A DNA stretch of 64,000 bases. Source: Sphingobacterium sp. R2. Lineage in GTDB: Bacteria; Bacteroidota; Bacteroidia; Sphingobacteriales; Sphingobacteriaceae. Shown here one piece after another: positions 17,022 to 25,783 of this stretch (its first letter is position 1; the number at the start of each line of letters is the position of its first letter). The position numbers were made by a program, and so were the translations under genes. A model generated the notes under the pieces. The model had not been told where the DNA came from and did no database searches. It worked only from the letters and a program-made list of their open reading frames with translations. The stretch lies in assembly GCF_040760075.1 (NCBI RefSeq), contig NZ_CP142884.1:1302001-1366000 (forward strand). The letters are read 5' to 3'.

Positions 17022-19079
17022 ATGCAAAGAAATAAAATATGCATGGCCATGTTGCTTGTGCTAGGAGCAAGTTTTGTCTCATCCTGCAAAAAGGATTATT
17101 TGAAATCGGATCAATATTTTAAGGATCGACTTAATATAGAGAAGACCTTTAAAAGTAAGGTATATTCGGAAGAATGGTTAGCGCATGTATTTGAGGAGTT
17201 TAAAGGCGAGAATGCTGATGTTGCCAGTAAAGGCATGACGCCGCATTGTTTTGCGGACGACATGTATTACGGTGATCGAGATAGAGATTATGATCCCTCA
17301 AAAAATGAGCTCTCTTACAATATGTTCAAAATGGGGCAATATACTGAAAGTGACAAACAGGGCACATGGACGCAATCCTACCGGGGCATTCGTAATGCGT
17401 CGACCTTCATTCAGAACATATACATGAACAGTGAGATGTCGGCAACTGAAATTTCGGATTATCGTGGCCAAGCACGATTTGCACGGGCATACCTTTATTG
17501 GCTGCTGCTCCGTAAATATGGCCCCATTCCGCTGTTGCCGGATGAAGGACTGGATTATACCGATAGCTATGATGATCTGGCGATTCCGCGAAGCACCTAT
17601 GAGGAGTGTGCAACCTATATCAGTGATGAATTGCTACAGGCAGCTAGAGAAATGGAGTCTTTAGGGATGAAGCGCGGACAAGACGGCTCTGCTCGGCCAA
17701 CTGTTGGGGCGGCTTTGGCTGCTCGTGCCAAAGTGTTACTCTACGCCGCAAGTCCATTGGCCAATGGTAATAACTCCGGCTATGCGGCATTATTGGTCGA
17801 TAAACAGGGCAAACGCTTGCTTTCCGCAGAATTTAAGGAAGAGAAATGGGCGAAAGCAGCAGCTGCCGCACGAGACGTAATCGAGCTCGGCGTGTATAAG
17901 CTTTATACAGCACCTTTTCAGGAGACTGGTGACGATGCCACCGTCAAACCTCCTGAAGATCCCAATTTTTCAGCTAAAAGCTGGCCCGAAGGGTGGGCAA
18001 ATATTGACCCCATGAAATCATATGCACAGGTTTTCGACGGTACGTTGTCTGCCTCAGGCAATCCTGAACTGATATTTACCCGTGGTAGCAACCAGCCCAA
18101 CGAAGGGATTGACCAAATGGTTATTCATCAATTGCCGCGCTCGGCGACAGGATGGAATACCCATGGACTGACACAGAAACTCGTTGATGCGTATTATATG
18201 AATGATGGTACAGATGTACCGGGTAAGGATAAGGAAATAGGTCGAGGCAATGGTTCAAACAGAAGTACGGGATATGTTACTCAGGACGATTATAATGCAA
18301 AAAAATACCGACCACTGCGTGCAGGTGCTTCTCTGCAATATGCGAATCGTGAACCGAGGTTTTACGCTTCAGTAGCTTACAGCGGAAGTTTTTGGACGCT
18401 GCTGAACGAGACAAAAGAGGAAAACCGTAACAAGCAAGTGTTTTATTATAGTGCAGATCCCAAAGGCAATGGCTTTAACTCCGCCAATGGATATTGGTTG
18501 CGTACAGGTTTTGGGGTTAAAAAGTTTGTTCACCCGAGCGATACTTACGAAGGTGGTGTTGGATCACGTGTGGTTCCCAAGGCAGAACCTGCAATCCGTT
18601 ACGCGGACATATTATTAATGTATGCCGAAGCATTGAATGAATTAAGCGGTTCTTTTACAATTTCATCCTGGCGCGGGGGAAGTTATACAATAAGTCGTGA
18701 TATCGCTGAAATGAAAAAAGGTATTCAGCCTGTACGGATCCGCGGTGGAGTTCCCGATTACGCTGAAAGTGTATACAGCAGTAAAAATGAACTGCGTCGT
18801 ACCATCAAGCGTGAACGTTTCATCGAGCTGATGGGCGAGGGACAACGTTATTATGATTTACGTCGCTGGATGGATGCTCCAGTGGAAGAAGCCTTACCGG
18901 TTTATGGCTGTAATGTCTTGATGAATGAAAAAGAACGTGATCTCTTTTACCAACCGGTTGCGATTTGGACACTGAAAACGACCTTCGCAGACAAAATGTG
19001 GTTTTGGCCAATCAGCCATACAGAACTTAAACGCAACAAGAATTTAACACAAAATCCTGGTTGGACTTATAATGATTAA
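17022..19079 (+). CDS. SusD/RagB-type surface lipoprotein
   Basis: A 685-residue lipoprotein (lipobox near SFVSSC, Cys22), longer than the usual 500-600 residues of the family. The TPR-type N-terminal core is visible in SYRGIRNASTFIQNIYMNSE and ARFARAYLYWLLLRKYGPIP. The C-terminal signature appears in IRYADILLMYAEALNELSG and RRTIKRERFIELMGEGQRYY. It forms the lid on the SusC barrel and binds the ligand at the cell surface. The extra length sits in the middle (about residues 230-470) and may carry ligand-specific loops. Confidence 0.96.
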   Translation: MQRNKICMAMLLVLGASFVSSCKKDYLKSDQYFKDRLNIEKTFKSKVYSEEWLAHVFEEFKGENADVASKGMTPHCFADDMYYGDRDRDYDPSKNELSYNMFKMGQYTESDKQGTWTQSYRGIRNASTFIQNIYMNSEMSATEISDYRGQARFARAYLYWLLLRKYGPIPLLPDEGLDYTDSYDDLAIPRSTYEECATYISDELLQAAREMESLGMKRGQDGSARPTVGAALAARAKVLLYAASPLANGNNSGYAALLVDKQGKRLLSAEFKEEKWAKAAAAARDVIELGVYKLYTAPFQETGDDATVKPPEDPNFSAKSWPEGWANIDPMKSYAQVFDGTLSASGNPELIFTRGSNQPNEGIDQMVIHQLPRSATGWNTHGLTQKLVDAYYMNDGTDVPGKDKEIGRGNGSNRSTGYVTQDDYNAKKYRPLRAGASLQYANREPRFYASVAYSGSFWTLLNETKEENRNKQVFYYSADPKGNGFNSANGYWLRTGFGVKKFVHPSDTYEGGVGSRVVPKAEPAIRYADILLMYAEALNELSGSFTISSWRGGSYTISRDIAEMKKGIQPVRIRGGVPDYAESVYSSKNELRRTIKRERFIELMGEGQRYYDLRRWMDAPVEEALPVYGCNVLMNEKERDLFYQPVAIWTLKTTFADKMWFWPISHTELKRNKNLTQNPGWTYND

Positions 19080-19094
19080 TCAATTATAAAATTT

Positions 19095-20078
19095 ATGAAA
19101 AAGTCAGCTATACAGCTTTTGTTCCTGATGGTGTTATTCGCCTGCAACGCCTGCAACGACGAATGGAAAGAGGAGCAATTTGAACATTATGTCTCATTTA
19201 AGGCCCCTTTGGAAAGTGAGGGAGTCGCCAATATTTATGTCCGTTATAAAGACGGACAAAAAACTACGTTTTTACAGCCGCTGGAAGTGAGTGGATCGAC
19301 AACAAACGATGGGGATCTTGACGTACGTGTAGGGGTGGATGCAGATACCCTGGGGATATTGAATTACCAACGTTTTCAGACCAGGCAAGACTTTTACTAC
19401 AAACAGCTGGATAACAGCTATTTTTCTATTCCTCAGACAGTGAATATAAAATCGGGGGAAAATACAGCATTGATGGCTATTGATTTTTCGTTGAAAGGAA
19501 TTGATATGGCCGAAAAGTGGGTGCTTCCGCTGACGATTTTGGAGGATCCTGCTGCTAAATACAAAATCAATCCCAGAAAACATTATAAAAAAGCATTACT
19601 ACGTGTCAATCCATTTAACAATTATTCAGGAACGTACAGTGGGACAGCGTTAAAAGTTGTGATGGATGGGCATGAAAGTGAAACACCGATTGTGAAAAGT
19701 CAAATAAGAAGCTACGTGGTTGATGAAAATACCATTTTCTTTTATGCGGGGAATATTGATGAGGATCGTAAAGACAGAAAAAACTATAAAGTCTTTGCAA
19801 CGTTTAATGAAACAGGCGGAGTGACCTTTAGAGCCGAAAACCCAAATATGAAGTTTGCTGTCAAAAAAGATGCGAGTTATACTATTTCGGAACAAATGGA
19901 TGCTGTTCGTCCTTATTTATTACATCGTTATATTACTTTAAACAATGTCGACTATGAATTTACCGATTATACCTTAGTTTCTACTACAGCGATCAAATTC
20001 AAGGTCTCCGGGTCATTGATCCTTGAGCGGCAGTTAAATACACAGATTCCTGATGAGGATCAATCGATAGAATGGTAA
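19095..20078 (+). CDS. Surface lipoprotein, BT_3983/BT_3987-like (DUF1735 and DUF4361 type)
   Basis: A 327-residue lipoprotein (lipobox VLFAC, Cys17). The N-terminal half (HYVSFKAPLESEGVANIYVR, then YFSIPQTVNIKSGENTALMA and WVLPLTILED) has the look of the DUF1735-type beta-sandwich. The second half (YSGTYSGTA, then NNVDYEFTDYT) resembles DUF4361 domains. Such proteins often accompany SusC/D pairs in Bacteroidota as extra surface binding proteins. It starts 15 bases after the SusD gene. No catalytic residues are evident. The family assignment is by eye and could be off by a neighbouring DUF. Confidence 0.75.
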   Translation: MKKSAIQLLFLMVLFACNACNDEWKEEQFEHYVSFKAPLESEGVANIYVRYKDGQKTTFLQPLEVSGSTTNDGDLDVRVGVDADTLGILNYQRFQTRQDFYYKQLDNSYFSIPQTVNIKSGENTALMAIDFSLKGIDMAEKWVLPLTILEDPAAKYKINPRKHYKKALLRVNPFNNYSGTYSGTALKVVMDGHESETPIVKSQIRSYVVDENTIFFYAGNIDEDRKDRKNYKVFATFNETGGVTFRAENPNMKFAVKKDASYTISEQMDAVRPYLLHRYITLNNVDYEFTDYTLVSTTAIKFKVSGSLILERQLNTQIPDEDQSIEW

Positions 20079-20134
20079 TTTCTACAAACCATTTTTGATG
20101 CTATTGGTTATATCTTGGATATAAAAATAGCATT

Positions 20135-20881
20135 ATGATTGGTATAGTAGGTGGACTTGGTCCTTATAGCGGCCTAGATATTACAAAAAAAATTATTGAT
20201 GAAACAGCGGCAAGATCCGACCAGGAGCACTTGCCGCTATTATTGTTCTCTTGTCCTCATTTGATCCCTGATCGGAAAGCGTATTTATTGGACACATCCA
20301 ATGAAAATCCTGGAAAGGCCATCGCATCGGTGTTACGGAAATTGGAAATAGCGGGCGCGACCATAGCGGCAATTCCGTCAAATATCGTACATGCAGAGCC
20401 TATTTTTTCTTTCGTTAAAGCGGAAATTGCGGGCACAGGAAGTGCATTGCAACTATTGCATATTGTGCATGAGACCGTGCAATTTGTGCACGAGAACTAT
20501 CCTGATACTATGGTGGGTGTTATTTCTACTGCAGGAGAGCAGTTATATAGTTTATATCGAGCGGCTTTTATTGAAAAGGGCTTTGATGTCGTCACGCCAG
20601 AAGGAACGGAGCAAGAAAAGGTAAACAATGCAATCTATGATGCTGAATATGGAATAAAATCACAGCCTGTGCCGATAGCCAATAAGGCGAGGGAGGATTT
20701 ATTATCGGCCATGGATGACTTGAAGAAAAAGGGAGCACAAGTCATTATCTTGGGATGTGCAGAGTTACCTTTGGCTATTCCGGAACGAGATCACAATGGT
20801 ATGATTATCATAGACCCGAATCGAATTTTAGCGCGGGCACTCATTCGTGCAGTTGCTCCAGATAAATTAAAGCCATTGTAA
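20135..20881 (+). CDS. Aspartate/glutamate racemase family protein with an altered first catalytic residue
   Basis: A 248-residue protein, usual length for Asp/Glu racemases, with MIGIVGGLGPYSGLDITKKI at the start. Two-base racemases use a Cys in each half. The second is present (Cys208 in ILGCAELPL). The first position is Ser82 (IPSNIVH) where CN is usual. E. coli YgeA has Thr there and still racemises with low activity, so this may be a one-base or broad amino-acid racemase, or a different enzyme of the fold. It starts 56 bases after the surface lipoprotein gene and may be the last gene of the Sus-type operon. A hairpin at 20916-20950 follows. Confidence 0.85.
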   Translation: MIGIVGGLGPYSGLDITKKIIDETAARSDQEHLPLLLFSCPHLIPDRKAYLLDTSNENPGKAIASVLRKLEIAGATIAAIPSNIVHAEPIFSFVKAEIAGTGSALQLLHIVHETVQFVHENYPDTMVGVISTAGEQLYSLYRAAFIEKGFDVVTPEGTEQEKVNNAIYDAEYGIKSQPVPIANKAREDLLSAMDDLKKKGAQVIILGCAELPLAIPERDHNGMIIIDPNRILARALIRAVAPDKLKPL

Positions 20882-20915
20882 TCCACCCTGCTGAAAATTT
20901 TAAAGCTATGCATCC

Positions 20916-20950
20916 CATCACAGCCAAAAAAATAAATGTTGGCTGTGATG
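20916..20950. terminator. Hairpin between racemase and xseB
   Basis: CATCACAGCC (20916-20925) pairs with GGCTGTGATG (20941-20950) around an A-rich 15-base loop. It lies between convergent genes; there is no clear T-run, so termination is likely but not certain. Confidence 0.55.
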
Positions 20951-20981
20951 CTACTTTGGCGACATTCAGATCTTGCAGAAG

Positions 20982-21203
20982 CTACTCTTCATCATTGGTC
21001 TCTTCTGCTGCTGATATTTTCTGTAATAAACTATTCACTTCGTCCTCTGTCGCCGTTAATTTTGCTTTACAGACCTGAATAAGGTCTGAGGCTCTTTTAA
21101 TCTTTTCGGCCAGTTCATCAATGTTTGTTGTGCCATTTTCTATTTCCCCCACGATAGTTTGTAACTCGTTAAAGGCATCTGTATAGGTATAATTCTGTTC
21201 CAT
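20982..21203 (-). CDS. xseB: Exodeoxyribonuclease VII small subunit
   Basis: A 73-residue helical protein with the family pattern: YTDAFNELQTIVGEIENGTT followed by IDELAEKIKRASDLIQVCKA. XseB wraps around the helical part of XseA to build exonuclease VII, which degrades single-stranded DNA to oligonucleotides. It starts 40 bases after the xseA stop on the same strand, the usual order. Confidence 0.92.
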   Translation of the reverse strand: MEQNYTYTDAFNELQTIVGEIENGTTNIDELAEKIKRASDLIQVCKAKLTATEDEVNSLLQKISAAEETNDEE

Positions 21204-21243
21204 TATGCTATGCTTTCTTTAAATTTCTTTATCAATTACTACA

Positions 21244-22530
21244 CTATGCATCGTCTTCGTCTAACTCCTGTTTTGGAAATGTATCCGTCGCTGTGCTTAG
21301 CAATTCTCCATCTTCGAGTATGGTTTGTATAACATCGCCGGGTGATACTTGTGTAATCGACTGCAGCAATTTTCCATTCACCTTGGTAATTGAAAAACCC
21401 TGTTTTAATAATCGAATTGGATCAGCCAGCTGAATAATTCGCTCGGTATGCGCCAGCGCTGTCTTGTGCTCGTAAAAGCGCAATTTTATCAAGGCGCTAA
21501 GCTCATGCTGAAATTGCTGAAGGGCCGTTCGAGTGGTTTGTATTTCTCTTTTTCCGACCCATTGAATATGCGTTGCCGTTTGAGATAGCACGTTGCGCTC
21601 TTCTTTAAACCGAGTAGCTATAAGTTGCTGTATTCGCTCTGCTGCCTTATCGACCGGAATAGCGAAATTGTGAAACTTTTGGATCAAAAAGTCGGCGAGC
21701 TCACTGGGTGTGATCGCATTCTTGTAAGCGACCATTTCGCTGACCGTATAATTTGTTGAATGTCCAATGCCGGTTAATACTGGAATGGGAAACATCGCGA
21801 TAGCCCGAGCCAGTAAATAATTATTATAACTAGAAAGACCGACTTCACCACCTCCGCCCCGGATAATGGCAACGACATCGTACAAACTGATTTTTTCGGC
21901 AATAACGGCAAGTTGGTTGATAATAGAAGGCACAGACTTGTCACCTTGTAATAATGCGGGAAAGAGTGTGCATTCGATGCGGTAACCCCAAGGGTTTTGA
22001 TTGATAATCTTGTAAAAATCAGAAAGCCCTTTGCTCGTTTCCACTGAAATAATCGCCAGTCGCTTAGGAACAGCCGGGAAGTTCAACAGTTTATTCGACT
22101 CATAGATTCCTTCTGCCTTCAACTTTCGAATGCTGTCCAACTTCTCCTTTTCAAGTTCGCCTAATGTAAATGTCGGATCGATGTCGACAATGCGCAGGCT
22201 CAATCCGTACATCGGATCATAGGATATACTTGCCTGAAATAACATCGTAATTCCTTCTCGTAACGGTTCCTGGGCAATCTTGAGAAAACTGTTGTTGATA
22301 CGGTGGTAATCGGTTTTCCATAAGATCGACCGCATTTCAGCGACAATCTTACCGTCCTGTTTTTCGACTAGCTCGGGATAACAATGGCCAGAATGGGTAT
22401 AATGATTGAGCTTGTTCATTTCCGCTTTAATCCAGTACAAACTCTTATACCGTTCTGCAAGTGTCTTTTGGATACTGCGGCTAACTTCCAGTAAGGAAAA
22501 TATGGTTTTATCTTGAATCAATTCTGGCAT
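21244..22530 (-). CDS. xseA: Exodeoxyribonuclease VII large subunit
   Basis: A 428-residue protein with an N-terminal OB-fold (about 10-100), catalytic domain and a C-terminal helical region that binds XseB. In the catalytic domain ETSKGLSDF keeps the conserved Asp and IIRGGGG keeps the conserved Arg. The motif that reads GHETD in E. coli reads GHSTN here, so the His is kept and the Asp is replaced by Asn. This could be a lineage-specific form. Together with XseB it should still form exonuclease VII, but the active site differs from the studied enzyme. Confidence 0.92.
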   Translation of the reverse strand: MPELIQDKTIFSLLEVSRSIQKTLAERYKSLYWIKAEMNKLNHYTHSGHCYPELVEKQDGKIVAEMRSILWKTDYHRINNSFLKIAQEPLREGITMLFQASISYDPMYGLSLRIVDIDPTFTLGELEKEKLDSIRKLKAEGIYESNKLLNFPAVPKRLAIISVETSKGLSDFYKIINQNPWGYRIECTLFPALLQGDKSVPSIINQLAVIAEKISLYDVVAIIRGGGGEVGLSSYNNYLLARAIAMFPIPVLTGIGHSTNYTVSEMVAYKNAITPSELADFLIQKFHNFAIPVDKAAERIQQLIATRFKEERNVLSQTATHIQWVGKREIQTTRTALQQFQHELSALIKLRFYEHKTALAHTERIIQLADPIRLLKQGFSITKVNGKLLQSITQVSPGDVIQTILEDGELLSTATDTFPKQELDEDDA

Positions 22531-22759
22531 TAGTCAAACTTACAGAAAAAACCTTCAGGATGCAATCTGCAACTGAGTAATCAAAGATTAGTTGAAATTC
22601 GCTTAAAGATTCTTGTGCCACTAAGGTTAAAACAAAAAGGCATTTTAATCCAGAGACTCGTTTAACGTAACAAAATTGATTTTTTTTAACCTCACTGTAT
22701 TCCTTGTCCATTTAATTCGTATTTTTATTTGATAGAACCTAAAAAACGATAAAAGCAGA

Positions 22760-24484
22760 ATGAAAAAAGGACTTTTTGGGGTATTATTTGCAGGTTTGTT
22801 CTGCATTAGCCCTCTGTTTGCTCAATATAAATCTACTATTAAGAATGAAACGATACTGTTTAATAACCGCGATCAGTTGCTGCCTTTGAAAAATCTAGAT
22901 CGGCTTCGCATCGCTGTTGTTGTTCCCAATGCAGCAAAATATAGTGTGTTTACAGAACAGTTAGCCCGTTATGCGGACACTAAAGTTTTTGATTTTAGTA
23001 AATTTGATGAAAATATAAAATACTATAATACTATTATTGTCGCTGGAAAGGAAGACGACTTGGATGCAGATTGTCTCGCCCAGTTGAAACAGGCTGTATT
23101 AAACAACAAGAAAGTCATCCTTTGTCATTTTTTCGAAAATGAAAAAAGCAAAAAGGGGCTAACTGAGCGCATGTCGTCTGACTTGATCGAACTATTAGCC
23201 CCGTTTTCAGAAACTGGACAACGTCACGTCGCAATGTCAGTTTTTGGTGGAGTCCCAATCACCGCCGGTGATGTCAAAACTACACAGACAAGGCTGCAGT
23301 ACGGCTCTGCGTCAAGCGCTCATCTGAATCTGGGGAAATTGACCAAGAAAATTGATGCTATTGCCCAAGAAGCCATTGATAAGCAAGCGACACCTGGAGC
23401 AGTTGTCATGATCGTTAAAGATGGACAAGTTCTGCTGGAGAAATCTTATGGATTCCATACCTATTCCAAAGATATTCCAACAAAAACAAATGATATTTTT
23501 GATCTGGCATCTGTCAGTAAGATTGCCGGCACAACACCTGTCATTATGCGCCTTACTGAGCGGAATGTGATTAATTTGGATAGTACCATGGGGCATTACC
23601 TATGGCAGGCAAAGTATACCAATAAGAAGGATATCAAGCTTCGTTCCGTCATGTTGCACGAGGCCGGTTTTACACCCTTTATTCCCTTTTATAAATATCT
23701 TAAAGCTGGAGACGTTGTTTCAGTTCCAGATGCTAACCATCAAGTAAAGATGGCGGACAATAGCTATATCCTCAACAATTATTACCGTGATTTCATGTGG
23801 CCAGAGATGTTAAAATCTCCGGTAAAGCCCACAGGAAACTATGTATATAGCGATATCAGCATGTATGTCATGAAGGAAGTTGCAGAACATCAGACTGCTG
23901 AGCCACTGCAAGATTACGTCCAGGAAAACTTCTATAGGCCATTAGGGATGAAGCGCGCTGGTTATCTTCCCAGAATACGTTTTGCTAAAGATGAAATTGT
24001 TCCTACGGAACAAGATACGTCTTTTCGGAAAACATTGTTAGAAGGCTATGTACACGATCAGGGTGCGGCAATGGCGGGAGGTATTGCCGGGCATGCCGGA
24101 CTATTTGCTACCGCAAACGATTTGGCAATCTATGGGCAGCTGTTATTAAATAGAGGTGAGTATGGTGGAGAGCGTTACTTTAAAACGGAAACAGTTGACT
24201 TATTTACATCCAGGCAATCAACAAGCAGTCGCCGGGGATTAGGTTTTGACCGTTGGGATCCCAATCCTAAAAATGAGTATCCATCGAAGTTCGCTAATAG
24301 CTCTGTCTTTGGTCACACAGGCTATACAGGAACATGTATCTGGATTGATCCGCAGAATCAATTGATTTATATCTTTTTGTCCAATCGGGTACACCCTCAG
24401 GTGAGTACCAAGCTTTTGGATCTGGATATCAGAAGCAGAATTCAGGATGCTATTTATGAATCGATCAATGAAAGTCAACGATGA
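22760..24484 (+). CDS. Exported GH3 C-domain / class C beta-lactamase-like serine hydrolase
   Basis: A 574-residue protein with a signal peptide (cleavage after ...PLFAQ, residue 22). Residues about 28-185 (NETILFNNRDQLLPLKNLDR onward) look like the C-terminal alpha/beta domain of GH3 glycosidases. Residues about 195-570 are a beta-lactamase/PBP4*-type serine hydrolase: SVSK at 251-254 is the SxxK motif, Y363-S-D365 stands for YxN, and HTG (in FGHTGYTGT) for KTG. Bacteroidota have GH3-beta-lactamase fusions of about 1000 residues; here the catalytic GH3 barrel is absent and the signal peptide joins the C-domain directly. Likely acts on D-amino-acid peptides or cell-wall peptides in the periplasm. 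Its stop overlaps the dipeptidase ATG (ATGA). Confidence 0.82.
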   Translation: MKKGLFGVLFAGLFCISPLFAQYKSTIKNETILFNNRDQLLPLKNLDRLRIAVVVPNAAKYSVFTEQLARYADTKVFDFSKFDENIKYYNTIIVAGKEDDLDADCLAQLKQAVLNNKKVILCHFFENEKSKKGLTERMSSDLIELLAPFSETGQRHVAMSVFGGVPITAGDVKTTQTRLQYGSASSAHLNLGKLTKKIDAIAQEAIDKQATPGAVVMIVKDGQVLLEKSYGFHTYSKDIPTKTNDIFDLASVSKIAGTTPVIMRLTERNVINLDSTMGHYLWQAKYTNKKDIKLRSVMLHEAGFTPFIPFYKYLKAGDVVSVPDANHQVKMADNSYILNNYYRDFMWPEMLKSPVKPTGNYVYSDISMYVMKEVAEHQTAEPLQDYVQENFYRPLGMKRAGYLPRIRFAKDEIVPTEQDTSFRKTLLEGYVHDQGAAMAGGIAGHAGLFATANDLAIYGQLLLNRGEYGGERYFKTETVDLFTSRQSTSSRRGLGFDRWDPNPKNEYPSKFANSSVFGHTGYTGTCIWIDPQNQLIYIFLSNRVHPQVSTKLLDLDIRSRIQDAIYESINESQR

Positions 24485-25641
24485 TCAAGAGCCTCATGTT
24501 GCTAGGGCTAGCTATGACAGCAGGGAATACGATTGGATATTGCCAAGACTATAAGCAGCTTCATCGCGATCTGGTGGTCGTAGATGGACACAATGATGTG
24601 ATCTATGAATCCATTTTTCAGGGGAAAGATATTGGCCAACGGTTAAAGACAGGTGCTACTGATTTGCCGCGGTTGCGGGAAGGTGGTGTCGATGTGCAGG
24701 TATTTGCGGTATGGTCCGATGATGCAAAATGGAAAACTGGCGCATTCAAGCACGCAAATGACCAAATAGATGCCTTGGAAAAAATGATTGCGGCAAATAC
24801 CGATAAAATAAGTCTGGCAAAGTCATCACGAGATATCGATTCGATATTAAAAACAGGGAAAATTGCCGCTTTGATCGGTGTGGAAGGTGGAAATATGATT
24901 GAAGAAAGTCTTGATAATCTTGAGCGATTGTATGCCCGTGGTGCCAAATATTTAACCTTGACCTGGAACTATAATTTGTCTTGGGCAAGTTGTGCCGCGA
25001 TGGAATCGGATGATATGGATTCTAAAGATAAAGGGTTGACGGAGAAAGGTCGAACAGTTATCCGCAAGATGAACGAACTGGGCATGATGGTTGATTTGTC
25101 CCATGGTGGCGAACAGACCTTTTATGACGTGCTTGCGGTATCGACGAAACCAATCTTGGTTTCCCATAGTAATGCCTATGAATTATGTCCACATTTCCGA
25201 AACCTGAAAGATGCACAATTGGAGGCGCTGAAAAGCAATGGGGGTGTGGTTGGTGTAAATTTTTATTCGGGTTTTTTGGATCCTGCCTATGATGCGAGGC
25301 TTACGAATTTATATCGAAGTAAATTTGGTGATCATGGGACATCAAAACTGAGTACTTGGTCTATGTATGAAAAGTTGCCAAAGGAGCTTCAGCGACAGGC
25401 GGATGCTCCATTGTCGAAATTATTGGATCATATCGATTATCTGGTCAAAAAAGTTGGTATTGATCACGTTGCGGTAGGCTCAGACTTCGATGGCATAGAA
25501 TCCTCACCGCAAGGTCTGGAAGATGTTTCTAAGTTTTCGCTATTGACTAAAGCACTGCTGGAGCGAGGGTATTCACATGTGGATATAGCGAAGATCATGG
25601 GACAAAATTTCTTGCGGATCTTAAAAGAAAATGAAGAATAA
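24481..25641 (+). CDS. Membrane dipeptidase (peptidase M19)
   Basis: A 386-residue exported protein (hydrophobic start, signal ending near GYCQ) of the renal dipeptidase family, which hydrolyses dipeptides and accepts a D-amino acid at the second position. The two-zinc site is intact: His37 and Asp39 (GHNDV), Glu135 (GVEGG), His208 (LSHGG) and His229 (VSHSN); GSDFDG near the end is also typical. A Cys near the signal cleavage (GYC) could make it a lipoprotein. It overlaps the beta-lactamase-like gene by 4 bases (ATGA), so the two proteins are made together and probably act in one pathway, such as D-amino-acid-containing peptide breakdown. Confidence 0.92.
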   Translation: MIKSLMLLGLAMTAGNTIGYCQDYKQLHRDLVVVDGHNDVIYESIFQGKDIGQRLKTGATDLPRLREGGVDVQVFAVWSDDAKWKTGAFKHANDQIDALEKMIAANTDKISLAKSSRDIDSILKTGKIAALIGVEGGNMIEESLDNLERLYARGAKYLTLTWNYNLSWASCAAMESDDMDSKDKGLTEKGRTVIRKMNELGMMVDLSHGGEQTFYDVLAVSTKPILVSHSNAYELCPHFRNLKDAQLEALKSNGGVVGVNFYSGFLDPAYDARLTNLYRSKFGDHGTSKLSTWSMYEKLPKELQRQADAPLSKLLDHIDYLVKKVGIDHVAVGSDFDGIESSPQGLEDVSKFSLLTKALLERGYSHVDIAKIMGQNFLRILKENEE

Positions 25642-25763
25642 ACACTTCTTTTTTTTAGGTTTTTCAGTAACGTTCCGGTATACATGCCGCATTATTGAAG
25701 TATGCGTAATAGCTTGGGTAAGATGTAATGCGTGCGACCATATCATTACGCTTTTAACAGCTA

Positions 25764-25771
25764 TAAATTTG
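25764..25771 (+). promoter_or_regulatory. -7 element TAAATTTG of radA
   Basis: Exact TAnnTTTG match, 12 bases before the radA ATG at 25784. Confidence 0.55.
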
Positions 25772-25783
25772 TAAATTCGTAGC

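Noticed and set aside
22508..22711. 67-residue frame upstream of xseA on the minus strand
   Set aside because: Overlaps the xseA start in another frame, has no recognisable motif and covers the short intergenic gap only.
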